A stretch of DNA of 64,000 nucleotides from Paenibacillus sp. FSL R5-0623 (lineage in GTDB: Bacteria; Bacillota; Bacilli; Paenibacillales; Paenibacillaceae), in NCBI RefSeq assembly GCF_037974265.1, contig NZ_CP150233.1, positions 6,448,001-6,512,000 on the forward strand, read 5' to 3'. Numbering within the stretch: the first letter of the stretch is position 1; each line of letters begins with the position of its first letter. The notes beneath the pieces were generated by a model, which saw nothing but the letters and a program-made list of their open reading frames with translations, was not told where the DNA came from and ran no database searches. The translations under genes were made by a program, and so were the position numbers. Below are positions 26,059 through 35,605 of the stretch, piece after piece.

Positions 26059-27603
26059 ATGAGCGACAATCAGCAGCCCAAAACGGGTCTGCCCCCGGTC
26101 CCCGAATCACTGTGGCGTGCTACGCATGAATTCGATAGCTATCCGAAACTGACAGAAGATATTACCGCTGATGTGGCCATTATCGGTGCCGGTATTGCAG
26201 GCATTACCACCGCTTATCTGCTGGCACAGACGGGTATGCGTGTGGTCGTGCTAGAGGCTGGAAAAGTACTGGATGGTACGACCGGCCATACCACGGCCAA
26301 GGTATCTGCCCAACATGGTGTCATATTTGATGAAATTATGCATCATTTCGGACAAGAACAGGCTCGAATGTACTATGAAGGTAATGCCGATGCCGCGAAG
26401 TGGATGCGCAATCTGGTGAAGGAAAAACAGATTGATTGCCAGTGGGCAGAGGAAGATGCCTACGTCTACATTCAATCAGAGGAAAACATCAAAAAACTGG
26501 AGATCGAGCTGACCGCCTATGGCAAACTCAATATTCCTGGTGAGTGGGTCGATCCCCTCCCCATTCCGGTTCCCGCAAGAGCAGGCATTTGCATGCCGGG
26601 TCAGGCACGATATGATCCGCTGGCCTACCTTCACTACTTGCTTAATTCAGCCGTAAAACACGGGATACAGATCTACGAGCATACGACAGTTACGGATGTA
26701 GAGGAAGATGCTTCTCTACATGTACGAACCTATGGCGATGGCCCATCTGTAACAGCAGAACATGTTGTTGTAGCTTCTCATTTCCCTGTCTATGATCCCG
26801 GATTCTATTTCACGCGGTTACATGCGGAACGATCCTACGCCGTATTAGTCGAACCGGAGAAACCCTATGCCGGCGGCATGTACATCTCGGACGATACACC
26901 GTCCCGCTCCTTGCGTACCGTCTTACATGACGGCAAGGAACTTATCCTCTTTGGCGGCGAAAATCACAAAACCGGACAAGGCATCTGCACCTTCGGTCAT
27001 TATGAACGCCTGGAGCAGTTCGCAGCGGAGACATTTGGCATCCGCAACATCCCTTTTCGCTGGTCAGCCCAGGATCTGATCTCCATTGACAAGGTGCCCT
27101 ACATCGGACCGATTACCGGAAGACATGAACGTGTCTACGTCGCGACCGGATTTGCCAAATGGGGAATGACGACTGGTACGATGGCAGGACACATTCTTGC
27201 GGATCGCATCACTGGACGTGACAACCCTCATGCTGCCATATTCGATCCGGCAAGATTCAAAGCTGATCCTGGCATGAAACACTTTATTGTGGAAAATATG
27301 AATGTAGCCAAGGAATTAATCTCCGGTAAAGTGGGCATTGTGCACAAAAACGTTAGCGATATTGGCGAAGACGAAGGAGCCGTCGTTCGTCATAATGGCA
27401 AACGTGCTGGAGCCTACAAAGACACCAGTGGCAAGCTGTTTCTCGTGGATACCACCTGCACCCATCTGGGGTGTGAAGTCGAATGGAACGAGGGCGAGCG
27501 TTCGTGGGATTGCCCATGCCATGGTTCCCGCTTCGATTATGCAGGCCATGTCATTGAGGGCCCTGCTGTGGAAGACCTTAAAGTTCTGGATGCACAAGAA
27601 TAA
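26059..27603 (+). CDS. FAD-dependent oxidoreductase with C-terminal Rieske domain (YhfW-like)
   Basis: 514 residues. The N-terminus is a DAO-type FAD fold (VAIIGAGIAGITTAYLLAQTG). The C-terminal ~110 residues are a Rieske [2Fe-2S] domain with ligands CTHLGC and CPCHGSRF. The same fusion exists in Bacillus subtilis YhfW. The reaction is unknown; presumably a dehydrogenase passing electrons through the Rieske cluster. AAGGAGG lies upstream of the ATG. A strong terminator follows, so it is monocistronic. Confidence 0.93.
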   Translation: MSDNQQPKTGLPPVPESLWRATHEFDSYPKLTEDITADVAIIGAGIAGITTAYLLAQTGMRVVVLEAGKVLDGTTGHTTAKVSAQHGVIFDEIMHHFGQEQARMYYEGNADAAKWMRNLVKEKQIDCQWAEEDAYVYIQSEENIKKLEIELTAYGKLNIPGEWVDPLPIPVPARAGICMPGQARYDPLAYLHYLLNSAVKHGIQIYEHTTVTDVEEDASLHVRTYGDGPSVTAEHVVVASHFPVYDPGFYFTRLHAERSYAVLVEPEKPYAGGMYISDDTPSRSLRTVLHDGKELILFGGENHKTGQGICTFGHYERLEQFAAETFGIRNIPFRWSAQDLISIDKVPYIGPITGRHERVYVATGFAKWGMTTGTMAGHILADRITGRDNPHAAIFDPARFKADPGMKHFIVENMNVAKELISGKVGIVHKNVSDIGEDEGAVVRHNGKRAGAYKDTSGKLFLVDTTCTHLGCEVEWNEGERSWDCPCHGSRFDYAGHVIEGPAVEDLKVLDAQE

Positions 27604-27656
27604 CCGACATTTAGCGATTCACCTGTAAACCAAAGAAACAAAAGTTCATCTCACAG

Positions 27657-27699
27657 ACCGGATCGGAATCCGCCTTCAGACGGAAGCAACCGATCCGGT
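27657..27699 (+). terminator. Intrinsic terminator of the Rieske oxidoreductase gene
   Basis: Stem ACCGGATCGG/CCGATCCGGT with an inner TCCG/CGGA hairpin and a TTTTTG tail. Confidence 0.88.
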
Positions 27700-27901
27700 T
27701 TTTGCGTATGCTGAATTATATAGCTAAACAGAAAGCCTCGGCTAAGCATCCACATTAAACCAACTTATGATCGATCAATCGTGATACGGAACTATTTTAA
27801 AGTCACTACCTTGCATTAAACAGTACTGGATGCTATGATGACTTCACCACTACTGAACAATATACACTAGCTATAAATGAAGCTACGAAGGAGGAACCTG
27901 T

Positions 27902-28231
27902 GTGAATGTGAACATCCAGTTCAAAAAAGGAGTATTGGAGCTGTGCGTCCTGGTATTAATTAACCGCCAGGATCGGTATGGCTACGAACTGGCTCAGGCG
28001 GTCTCCAAACATATCGAAGTTGCTGAAGGTGCACTGTATCCCTTGCTTCGCCGGCTTGTGAATGACGGTTACTGCACCACCTACCTGCAAGAATCAAGCG
28101 AAGGGCCGCCGCGCAAGTATTACCGACTATCCGATACAGGTCGCGATTACATGACGGCACTGACGACAGAATGGAATGAATTTGTGCGCAATGTCGCAAA
28201 TCTGATTGAGGAAGGAATCCCTAATGAATAG
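27902..28231 (+). CDS. PadR family transcriptional regulator
   Basis: 109 residues of PadR winged helix (KGVLELCVLVLINRQDRYGYELAQAV, EGALYPLLRRLVNDGYC, PPRKYYRLSDTG). The start is GTG at 27902 with AAGGAGG 7 nt upstream. It is first in an operon with DUF1700 and DUF4097 membrane/envelope genes, a conserved Firmicute arrangement in which PadR represses the set. Ligand unknown. Confidence 0.93.
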   Translation: MNVNIQFKKGVLELCVLVLINRQDRYGYELAQAVSKHIEVAEGALYPLLRRLVNDGYCTTYLQESSEGPPRKYYRLSDTGRDYMTALTTEWNEFVRNVANLIEEGIPNE

Positions 28232-28817
28232 ACAACAATTTATGAAAGCCATGGAAGTTCATCTACGGCCGATGGACCCATTCGAACGGGCTGAGTTGCT
28301 CGCCGACTATGATCAACATTTCGAGCTCGGACTACGAGAAGGCCGACTGGAAGAAGAGATTGCTCGGGAACTGGGCCACCCGGAAGAGATAGCCAAGGAA
28401 GCACTTGGTGATCGGTATGACATCCATACACCGGGTTCAGATGCGTTCTATGCACCAACGTATCAAGAAATGCGGTCACCTAGAAACAACACCAGAGCCA
28501 CTCGCAAATTTTTCACAGCCATCGGCCTGTTATTCCTGAATCTGATTCTTGGCATTCCTCTTGGTCTCATAATGTGGTCGGTATGGCTTGTTATTGCCAG
28601 CCTTTCCTTGCTGGTAGTGGCTCCTGTAGCAGCAGTTGTGGAATTTGTATTCCTGGGCCAACTCGATAAACCGGAGATTTTCGTTGCGATTGGCGCTTTC
28701 GGTGTCGGCATTTTGTTTGCCATCGCATCGAAGTATGTCTTTAGAACCTTCAAAATCGTCACTCTTCAATATATTAGATGGAATAAAAACACGATGAAAG
28801 GAGATGTTTCCGCATGA
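28224..28817 (+). CDS. DUF1700 family membrane protein
   Basis: 197 residues: a soluble helical N-terminus (MNRQQFMKAMEVHLRPMDP, YDQHFELGLREGRLEEEIARELGHPEEIAKE) and hydrophobic helices in the C-terminal half. The pattern is that of the DUF1700 family. The ATG overlaps the padR stop by 8 nt (ATGAATAG), and the stop overlaps the next ATG by 4 nt, so the three genes are translationally coupled. Function unknown; linked to envelope stress by family context. Confidence 0.9.
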   Translation: MNRQQFMKAMEVHLRPMDPFERAELLADYDQHFELGLREGRLEEEIARELGHPEEIAKEALGDRYDIHTPGSDAFYAPTYQEMRSPRNNTRATRKFFTAIGLLFLNLILGIPLGLIMWSVWLVIASLSLLVVAPVAAVVEFVFLGQLDKPEIFVAIGAFGVGILFAIASKYVFRTFKIVTLQYIRWNKNTMKGDVSA

Positions 28818-29713
28818 GTACCAAAAAATGGCTTGCGCTCGCCGTGATATGTATCGGAATAGGTTTACTCGGGACATCCATCTATGGCGTTCAGTTCGGG
28901 GATGAACGGGAGCATTACTCCAAACGATGGGATTTCAAAGCAGATGAATTGCAGAACATTATCATGAATGCTAATTTCAGTGCAGATATTGAATTTGTTG
29001 TAAGCCCGGATTCGAATGGTTATATCGAAGTGGATGGCAAATGGGACCCTGCTGTAGTCAAAAGCTTCGAACAGGCCACCTTATCCAACGGCACATTCCA
29101 ACTGGCGCAGACAGAACGTGAACGATTGCAATTTTTCACCCTGTATTGGAATGATCGAGATTCCACAATAACTGTGGCCCTGCCCGAAGGACACCAATTA
29201 AATGAGGTTAAGCTGGATTCTTCTTCAAGTGACTGGGATCTGACAGGTCTAAATGCCAATCAGCTTGAGCTGAATAATACCTCAGGTTCCATACGTCTGG
29301 AAAACATCAAGGCGCCCAATATTGAATTGTTTCTAACTTCTGGTGACATTAACGCTTCCATGATTGATGGAGACATGACCGTGAAACAGACATCCGGAAG
29401 CTTCACGGCAGATCAGATTGCCGGTCATGTAAACAGTAAGATTAAATCAGGAGATATTGAGATCACTGAATTAAACGGCGCAGCTGATGTTCAATTCACT
29501 TCGGGTAGCATTCATATTGAACAGTCCCATTCCGCCCCGATTAATGCATCTGGAACATCAGGAGATATTTTCATTCAAGCTGCACCTGATTTTGACGGAA
29601 TCTACGACGCTAAGGCTACTTCCGGAAGTGTCGATGTACCTGAATCGCCAATGGTAAGCCGGGAAGTGATCAAGGCCCGTACCTCCTCTGGTAGCATCGA
29701 GATTACCAAATAG
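28814..29713 (+). CDS. DUF4097 beta-helix envelope protein
   Basis: 299 residues. One N-terminal membrane anchor (WLALAVICIGIGLLGTSIYG) is followed by a repetitive beta-helix with recurring TSGSI/TSGDI/SGDIEI turns, the signature of DUF4097 putative adhesins. It is probably exported and anchored, with the helix outside the membrane. Last gene of the PadR-DUF1700-DUF4097 operon. Confidence 0.88.
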   Translation: MSTKKWLALAVICIGIGLLGTSIYGVQFGDEREHYSKRWDFKADELQNIIMNANFSADIEFVVSPDSNGYIEVDGKWDPAVVKSFEQATLSNGTFQLAQTERERLQFFTLYWNDRDSTITVALPEGHQLNEVKLDSSSSDWDLTGLNANQLELNNTSGSIRLENIKAPNIELFLTSGDINASMIDGDMTVKQTSGSFTADQIAGHVNSKIKSGDIEITELNGAADVQFTSGSIHIEQSHSAPINASGTSGDIFIQAAPDFDGIYDAKATSGSVDVPESPMVSREVIKARTSSGSIEITK

Positions 29714-29790
29714 TGATGAAGCAAATTTCCGAACTGTGGGTAATATAGTATAATCAAATGCCAGTCCAATTCTAAGGAGGAATTATCCAC

Positions 29791-30510
29791 ATGGAACTTA
29801 AAAATAAAACAGCTATCATTACAGGTGCCGGTAAAGGCATCGGTCGTGCCATCGCTGAAGCACTTGCCAAAGAAGGAGTACACCTCGGCCTTATCGCTCG
29901 CACCGCTTCCGATCTTCAGGCTCTGCAGCAGTCTCTTAGTCAAGAATACGGTGTGAAAGTAACCAGTGCTGTGGCCGATATCTCGGATCGCACACAGGCG
30001 GAAGCCGCTGTAGCAGCTATTGAGATGGAACTCGGCGCGGTGGATATTCTCATCAATAATGCGGGGATCGGAAAGTTCGGGACGTTCATGGAGATGGAGC
30101 CCGAAGAGTGGGAGCGCATCCTGCATGTTAACGTTATGGGTACATATTACGTTACACGCGCTGTCCTTCCAAGCATGATCAAGGAAAGTAGCGGCAGCAT
30201 TATCAATATTGCTTCCACTGCAGGTGAGCGCGGATTCGCTACAGGTTCAGCATACTGTGCATCCAAGTTTGCGCTACTCGGCATGACTGAATCTCTGATG
30301 CAGGAAGTGCGCAAGTCCAACATTCGTGTGACCGCACTGACTCCAAGCACCGTTAATACGGAGCTTGCGACCAATGCCGGACTGAAAATTGGCGACGAAG
30401 ATCGCATGATGCAAGCGGAAGATGTAGCTGAACTTGCACTGGCAACGCTTAAGCTGTCCGACCGTGTCTTTGTCAAAGCAGCAGGCATCTGGACGACTAA
30501 TCCACAGTAG
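29791..30510 (+). CDS. SDR oxidoreductase, 3-oxoacyl-ACP reductase-like
   Basis: 239 residues of a classical SDR: cofactor motif TGAGKGIG, NNAG, catalytic Ser (IINIASTAG) and YCASK. An NADP(H) reductase of the FabG-like group, but outside any fatty-acid cluster, so the substrate is open. AAGGAGG precedes the ATG. It is intact, unlike the SDR at 1.8 kb. Confidence 0.92.
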   Translation: MELKNKTAIITGAGKGIGRAIAEALAKEGVHLGLIARTASDLQALQQSLSQEYGVKVTSAVADISDRTQAEAAVAAIEMELGAVDILINNAGIGKFGTFMEMEPEEWERILHVNVMGTYYVTRAVLPSMIKESSGSIINIASTAGERGFATGSAYCASKFALLGMTESLMQEVRKSNIRVTALTPSTVNTELATNAGLKIGDEDRMMQAEDVAELALATLKLSDRVFVKAAGIWTTNPQ

Positions 30511-30548
30511 ACAATGTGCTTCTGATCTTTTCAGTTCGTTAGAAATAT

Positions 30549-30616
30549 AAAAGGACGTTTCCCATCGTACATGTATGCAGGTTCGCATGTTCATGACTTG
30601 GGAGCCGTCCTTTTTT
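30549..30616. terminator. Bidirectional terminator between SDR and XRE-cupin genes
   Basis: Outer stem AAAAGGACG/CGTCCTTTT encloses a longer partly paired loop with CCCA/TGGG. T-rich on both sides. Confidence 0.75.
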
Positions 30617-30619
30617 ATT

Positions 30620-31159
30620 TTATAAATGATCCAGACCCAATTCTTTGGACACCGCAATGAGCACCACCGCAGGTTCCTCACCGATATTGGTCACTTCATG
30701 AGGCACTATTGCATTCCAGGTAAACGAATCACCCACGTCAAGAACCTCCACATCTTCACATTGCTCGGCACGAATCTTGCCCTGCAACACCAGATGGCTT
30801 TCCTCCCCGGCATGTTTGCTAATCCCGGTTGAAGCACCTGGCGGTAACTCCACAATGGACATACGCATCGCACCTTTGGCTGTAAGCTGCTGCACTTTGA
30901 TCTGTCCGCTTCCGGCTGTCGTCTCCTTGCGCTCGTTCTTACGTACCACATTCATCCGTTGCTCCGGTGTCAGCAGCAAATAGGGAAGTGGCACTTCCAG
31001 ATAATCCGCAATACTTTCAAGCGTAGCAATGGAAGGTGATGTTTTGTTATTTTCCACGTTGCTAATAAAACCTTTGGACAACCCCGTGCCCTCGCACATC
31101 TGCATGATCGTAATCTGTTTCTGTTTGCGGATCGTACGAATAGCCAAGCCAATATCCAT
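30620..31159 (-). CDS. XRE-family regulator with C-terminal cupin
   Basis: 179 residues: N-terminal helix-turn-helix (IGLAIRTIRKQKQITIMQMCE, GLSKGFISNVENNKTSPSI) and a C-terminal cupin (HAGEESHLVLQGKIRAE, IVPHEVTNIGEEPAV). The architecture is that of small-molecule-responsive regulators such as those of amino-acid or polyamine metabolism. The ATG at 31159 has GGGGAGGG upstream; the frame is open for 18 codons before it without a site. The target is not evident. Confidence 0.9.
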   Translation of the reverse strand: MDIGLAIRTIRKQKQITIMQMCEGTGLSKGFISNVENNKTSPSIATLESIADYLEVPLPYLLLTPEQRMNVVRKNERKETTAGSGQIKVQQLTAKGAMRMSIVELPPGASTGISKHAGEESHLVLQGKIRAEQCEDVEVLDVGDSFTWNAIVPHEVTNIGEEPAVVLIAVSKELGLDHL

Positions 31160-31226
31160 ATTGCGTCCCTCCCCTTCTATTGATCTATATAAGACACCAG
31201 ACGTAAGCTTCACTACTTCAGGTTAT

Positions 31227-31592
31227 CTATTCAGCGCTTGCCTCAACAAATATAATCCGATTGCCAAACGGATCTGTCACGGTCATTTCTCTTGATTGCC
31301 AAGGGGTCTCCTCGATACCGGGTCTCGCATTTTTGTACTCTTTCTGACGAAGTGCACCATGAAATGTATCCAAGGTATCTGTTTCCACGCGCAAGGCAGC
31401 TCCAGGTGTACAATCTCCATGATGTTCGGACAGATGAATCACGATGGAATCGAGCGAAACCTGCATATATAAGGGCATATCCGGTTCGAATCGATGTTCC
31501 CAATCCAATTGAAAACCCAGGTATTCCAGGTAGAACTCTCTAGCTTTATTTTCATCAAATATTCTCAAGATAGGCACGATACTTTTTAACAT
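31227..31592 (-). CDS. VOC (glyoxalase/bleomycin-resistance) family protein
   Basis: 121 residues with VOC beta-alpha-beta repeats (PILRIFDENKAREFYLEYLGF, VTDPFGNRIIFVE). The fold serves glyoxalases, dioxygenases and drug-binding proteins. It is divergent from the esterase/dioxygenase operon, which would suit a shared detoxification role. Start at 31592 (MLKSIVP); an upstream ATG at 31658 lacks family support. Confidence 0.85.
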   Translation of the reverse strand: MLKSIVPILRIFDENKAREFYLEYLGFQLDWEHRFEPDMPLYMQVSLDSIVIHLSEHHGDCTPGAALRVETDTLDTFHGALRQKEYKNARPGIEETPWQSREMTVTDPFGNRIIFVEASAE

Positions 31593-31820
31593 CCTGATCA
31601 CGTCCTCGGGAATAAGATATGAACCATGCGCAACGGCATTTATTGTAGAACCATTCAAGATTTTTTATAAACAACATATATTCATCATACAAAAAAAGTA
31701 TTGACCCTACAATGAAACCATGATAAATTTTGTTCATAAATAAGAATATTTATTTCATATCGGTGAACTTTATGGTCAGAACAATATATTTAACTCAATC
31801 CTCATCAGGTGGTGTTTTCA

Positions 31821-32495
31821 ATGAATTCTCCTTATATACATGAAGTCCGGTTACCGTCTCATTACAATCCAGATCAACGTTATCCTGTGATTTTCGCCTT
31901 ACATGGGATGGGATCAGATGAACAGGATATGCTTCGTTTAATGGAGCCTATGCAGTGTGATTTTATTATTGTTGCCATCCGTGGGCCTATCGTTCAGGGT
32001 AGTGGTTATGCCTATTTTCAGATTAAAAGCATTGGCAACCCCATCCGTGAATTGTATGATGCCTCCGTGCTGGGACTGCAACAGTTGATTGTTGATCTGT
32101 CCGCCAAATATGCTATTGATCCCACGCGGCGTTATATCGCCGGATTCAGCCAGGGCGCCATTATGGCAATGACCCTATCGCTGATTATGGGAGATGCCAT
32201 TAAAGGCATAGTAGCGATGAGTGGGTACATCCCGCAATTTGTGAAAGACGAGTACAAGCTGCAACCCAATTCGGAGCTGTCTGTGTTCATCTCACATGGA
32301 GATCAGGATCATCTATTCCCGCTGCAACTGGGGGAAGATAACGCCCATTTCTTCCGTCAACACACGAATCACGTCACATATGTACCTTACAACGGTGGAC
32401 ACCAGGTGACCCCCGATCTATATCAACAATTCCAACACTGGCTTCGGACGGATGCAAATCTGACTACCGAAGACCCGAAAGGACTGAATTCATAA
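31821..32495 (+). CDS. Phospholipase/carboxylesterase family hydrolase (MhqD-like)
   Basis: 224 residues, alpha/beta hydrolase with the nucleophile elbow GFSQG, the N-terminal FALHGMGSDE, and the charge-relay Asp and His in SHGDQDHLFP and NGGHQV. It resembles the carboxylesterase MhqD, which in Bacillus is induced by quinones and paired with dioxygenases. AGGTGG lies 9 nt before the ATG at 31821. The stop overlaps the next ATG (TAATG). Confidence 0.88.
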   Translation: MNSPYIHEVRLPSHYNPDQRYPVIFALHGMGSDEQDMLRLMEPMQCDFIIVAIRGPIVQGSGYAYFQIKSIGNPIRELYDASVLGLQQLIVDLSAKYAIDPTRRYIAGFSQGAIMAMTLSLIMGDAIKGIVAMSGYIPQFVKDEYKLQPNSELSVFISHGDQDHLFPLQLGEDNAHFFRQHTNHVTYVPYNGGHQVTPDLYQQFQHWLRTDANLTTEDPKGLNS

Positions 32496-33265
32496 TGATG
32501 CCATCCCTGTTTATTGCTCACGGTGCCCCATCACTGGCACTGGAGGAGAATGTATACACTGAATTTTTGCAGAAACTTGGACAGGAACTGCCGAAACCCA
32601 AAGCAATTGTATTGTTCTCTGCTCACTGGGAATCCACAACTCAGCTTGTATCCTCGGTAGCCAACTATGAGACCATTTATGATTTCGGCGGTTTCCAGCC
32701 CGAGCTGTACCAGATCAAGTATCCGGCTCAAGGACAGGCAGAGACCACAGCCGAGGTGGAGCGTTTATTTGCAGAAGCAGGGATTCCGGTACAGACCGAT
32801 GACGTCCGTGGCCTGGATCACGGCGCTTGGGTCGTTCTGCGCCTGCTCTACCCGGATGCGGATATTCCTGTAGTCGCCTTGTCGGTTAATCGCTATCTGA
32901 CAGGTGAGCAGCAATATCGTGTTGGACAGGCACTCGCTTCCTTGCGTGAGCAAGACATTCTCGTCATTGGTAGCGGCGGAACCGTCCACAATCTGCGTCG
33001 ATTGAACTGGGAAAGCGACGGCGTTGACCCGTGGGCATCAGAGTTCGATAACTGGCTACATGACAAGCTCGTGAGTTGGGATACGGAGTCCCTCTTCTCC
33101 TATGATAAACTGGCACCTTCAGCTCAGGCCGCCGTGCCTACGTCGGAGCATTTTGTACCGCTGTTACTCGCCATGGGTGCGGGAGACCAGAACAAGCGGG
33201 CATCGCTCCTATTCAAAGCCTATCAGTATGGCAATCTGAGCTTGTCCTGTTGGAAGTTTGAATAA
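32495..33265 (+). CDS. Class III extradiol ring-cleavage dioxygenase (DODA/YgiD-like)
   Basis: 256 residues. LigB/DODA features: N-terminal SLFIAHGAPSLALEEN (metal His), LFSAHWES, GLDHGAWVVL, and IGSGGTVHNLRRL. These non-heme Fe/Zn enzymes open catechol-type rings. It is translationally coupled to the esterase upstream, so the pair probably handles catechols or quinones. The substrate is inferred from family and neighbour only. Confidence 0.9.
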   Translation: MMPSLFIAHGAPSLALEENVYTEFLQKLGQELPKPKAIVLFSAHWESTTQLVSSVANYETIYDFGGFQPELYQIKYPAQGQAETTAEVERLFAEAGIPVQTDDVRGLDHGAWVVLRLLYPDADIPVVALSVNRYLTGEQQYRVGQALASLREQDILVIGSGGTVHNLRRLNWESDGVDPWASEFDNWLHDKLVSWDTESLFSYDKLAPSAQAAVPTSEHFVPLLLAMGAGDQNKRASLLFKAYQYGNLSLSCWKFE

Positions 33266-33292
33266 GAGGACTATGTAAAACGAAATAAAGTA

Positions 33293-33443
33293 TTTACACT
33301 CGCTACTCCGATGACAGAACAACCTTCCGATCGCTGTTATCCCCAGATTTTTTTATTTACTTTATATAAAGGTGAAAATCTGGTGATAAAGGCGAACACT
33401 TCGCTTCTTCAGGTTATTTCTGTCCTCTACGTTTTCGTGTAAA
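33293..33443 (+). repeat. Dispersed structured repeat, copy A (full length)
   Basis: Concentric inverted repeats: TTTACAC/GTGTAAA at the ends, GACAGAA/TTCTGTC (33313-33319 and 33418-33424), and an inner stem TTATCCCCAGATTTT paired with AAAATCTGGTGATAA. The conserved core is TCGCTGTTATCC and GATAAAGGCGA followed by CTTCGCTTC. Four other copies lie in this window. Confidence 0.85.
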
Positions 33444-33478
33444 AGATTAGTTTCATTTATATAGTAGATAAATAATTA

Positions 33479-33513
33479 GCGTGGGTTACAGGGATCATTC
33501 CTGTTGCCTACGC
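33479..33513 (+). terminator. Terminator-like hairpin after the dioxygenase operon
   Basis: Stem GCGTGGG/CCTACGC with an inner ACAGG/CCTGT; followed by TTTATTTG. Confidence 0.65.
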
Positions 33514-33752
33514 TTTATTTGTTGTTAGGAGCGACTTTCATGATGGATGTACATAATCGATTGGGATGGAGACAGGTGTGCTGATATGCAACAACCGCCT
33601 TTGAATAATGAGACCATTGTAGTATGTAAGCAAGGACTCCGGTTTCTTGTGTGCTTTTCTGGATTATAACTATAATATGAGGTGACATCAGGCACAGTTT
33701 GCTCGCATATCACTCACCATATTATCTGAATAGCTCATACGGAGGGAATTGG

Positions 33753-34349
33753 ATGCCAGAACAGCGTATATATGAATTGATGGATGAACTGGATATGTTG
33801 CTGGAGGAGAAGGTACAGGATGAGGAAAACCGGGAGCTCTTGGAGGCATATCGCGAGTTTGAAGGCGTGACGGATGAACAGCTTGACGCATTCGAGCAGG
33901 AACAAGGTATTCGATTACCTGCTGATTTTCGTGCGTTTTATAAACGTAAAAATGGGAGTGGATATGGCTTTCACGTCTTGTATCCAAGCCTTGAGGAAGG
34001 ACGAGAGTCCGAGCCATTTTACTTGTTATCTCTGGAAAAGATTCATAAGGAGCAGTCCACGTTGGTGGAGAACCGCATGGATGATTATTATACCGAAGAA
34101 GAGATCCGTGAGCTTGATCCTCGAATCAAACCCTACCTTTTTCAAAAAAAATGGGTTACGTTTGGCAAGCTTGGAGGCGGTTCACTGTATCTGATGTTCG
34201 ACTTTGATCCGACAGAGCAAGGAACGGTTGGACAGATTATTATGTACGTGCATGACCCGGATTTTGTATATTATGTCGCTGGGACGTTTACGGAACTGTT
34301 GGAACAGTCTAACCGGAATTTACGTGTCTTGGAGGCCATTGAGTACTGA
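33753..34349 (+). CDS. SMI1/KNR4 (SUKH) family protein
   Basis: 198 residues with the SUKH signature (GVTDEQLDAFEQEQGIRLPADFRAFYKRKNG) followed by the typical second half (YLMFDFDPTEQGTVGQIIMYVHD). SUKH proteins often serve as immunity proteins against secreted nuclease toxins; no toxin gene is adjacent. GGAGGG precedes the ATG at 33753; the frame is open 18 codons earlier without a ribosome site. Confidence 0.85.
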   Translation: MPEQRIYELMDELDMLLEEKVQDEENRELLEAYREFEGVTDEQLDAFEQEQGIRLPADFRAFYKRKNGSGYGFHVLYPSLEEGRESEPFYLLSLEKIHKEQSTLVENRMDDYYTEEEIRELDPRIKPYLFQKKWVTFGKLGGGSLYLMFDFDPTEQGTVGQIIMYVHDPDFVYYVAGTFTELLEQSNRNLRVLEAIEY

Positions 34350-34492
34350 GATGCACATGATGATATGACCTTTTTTGCATAATGCTGGGATATGTCAAAG
34401 CGGTTATAATAACATTTAGTGGAAATGCACATGCTGTATAGATAAACTGCCTTTTCTACACCTAATACATTGATCTGGGAGGAACAACCGAA

Positions 34493-35494
34493 GTGGCTGA
34501 ACAACCGAAGTCTGAGAGCTTTATGTCTCTCGTCAAAAAAGGAAACACATCCTCCGCCGTAGCGATGGCAGGTAATGCCGTACTTGCTGTGTGCAAAGGG
34601 GGCGCCTTCCTATTCAGTGGTAGTGGTGCCATGTTCGCATCGGCGATGCATTCACTCGCTGATGCCATTAACCAAGGGTTTGTCTTTGTCGGAAGTGTGT
34701 TGTCCGAGAAAAAACCTACACGCCGCTTCCCAACCGGATTTGGACGGGTCATTAACATTTTCTGCATGATCGCCGTGATTGTTGTTACCATTATGGCGTA
34801 TGAAACGATCCATGAAGGCATCCATCTGTTGCAGCATCCTGTTGGTCATACCGGCGGTCTCTGGATTAACATCGGAGTGCTTGTTCTGAACATTGTCATT
34901 GACGGGGCCATTTTGATCAAAGCCATGAAGGAAATCCTCAAAGAAGCACGTGCACCCAAAGCCGCCGGATTTGCCTTGGTCCCTGCTGCCATCAAAAACG
35001 TAGGCCGTGCTGCGCCACCAACCCGTCTCGTATTCTACGAAGATGTTGTAGCAGTACTCGGTGCGACACTCGCCTTGATCTCCGTTGTAGTCATTGCATT
35101 GACCAATTTTGCATTGCTCGATGGCATTGTGACAACGATTATTGGATGTCTGATGATCGCTGTAGCCTTCCGTGTCGGTTACGATAATATGATCGGATTG
35201 ATCGGTGTTGCGGCTCCGCAGGATATTGAGGACAAAGTGTCCCAAACCATTCTCGCAGACACACACGTTGCCGATATTCAGATGATGCGTATCATTCAGG
35301 AAGGCCGTTATTATCATGTGGAAGGTCTGATTGAACTGACCAAAGGACTCAGTCTTGCCGATGCAGATGACATCAAGTTCCGTATTCAGGAGAAGTTGAT
35401 GACAAACCCCGATATCGCCGACGCTGCCATCTCCATTATTGAGGATGACGGTGTGAACAGCTGGGGCAAGAAACATTCGGATGTGGTGAAATAA
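34493..35494 (+). CDS. Cation diffusion facilitator (CDF) family efflux protein
   Basis: 333 residues with about six helices and the first metal-site motif HSLAD (His53, Asp57). The second site shows ED (FYEDVVAV) in place of HxxxD. A cytoplasmic C-terminal domain follows (VADIQMMRIIQEGRYYHVEGLIEL). It exports divalent cations in exchange for protons; the changed second site may alter metal choice. The start is GTG at 34493 with GGGAGG upstream, within a 12-bp direct repeat. Confidence 0.88.
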   Translation: MAEQPKSESFMSLVKKGNTSSAVAMAGNAVLAVCKGGAFLFSGSGAMFASAMHSLADAINQGFVFVGSVLSEKKPTRRFPTGFGRVINIFCMIAVIVVTIMAYETIHEGIHLLQHPVGHTGGLWINIGVLVLNIVIDGAILIKAMKEILKEARAPKAAGFALVPAAIKNVGRAAPPTRLVFYEDVVAVLGATLALISVVVIALTNFALLDGIVTTIIGCLMIAVAFRVGYDNMIGLIGVAAPQDIEDKVSQTILADTHVADIQMMRIIQEGRYYHVEGLIELTKGLSLADADDIKFRIQEKLMTNPDIADAAISIIEDDGVNSWGKKHSDVVK

Positions 35495-35525
35495 CAAGCT
35501 TCGCTTTTGATAAAAAGAATGACAG

Positions 35526-35550
35526 AACCCACTCTTCAACAGAGTGGGTT
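35526..35550 (+). terminator. Intrinsic terminator of the CDF gene
   Basis: Perfect 10-bp stem AACCCACTCT/AGAGTGGGTT, 5-nt loop, T-tail. Confidence 0.9.
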
Positions 35551-35605
35551 TTTAGCATGTTCATCTACACCCTCATCTACAGAGAGGTAGTTGCCCAAAA
35601 TGCTT

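Noticed and set aside
33541..33669. Short plus-strand frames of 14 and 27 codons near 33.54-33.67 kb
   Set aside because: One has an AGGAG-like site, but both are too short and featureless to support.
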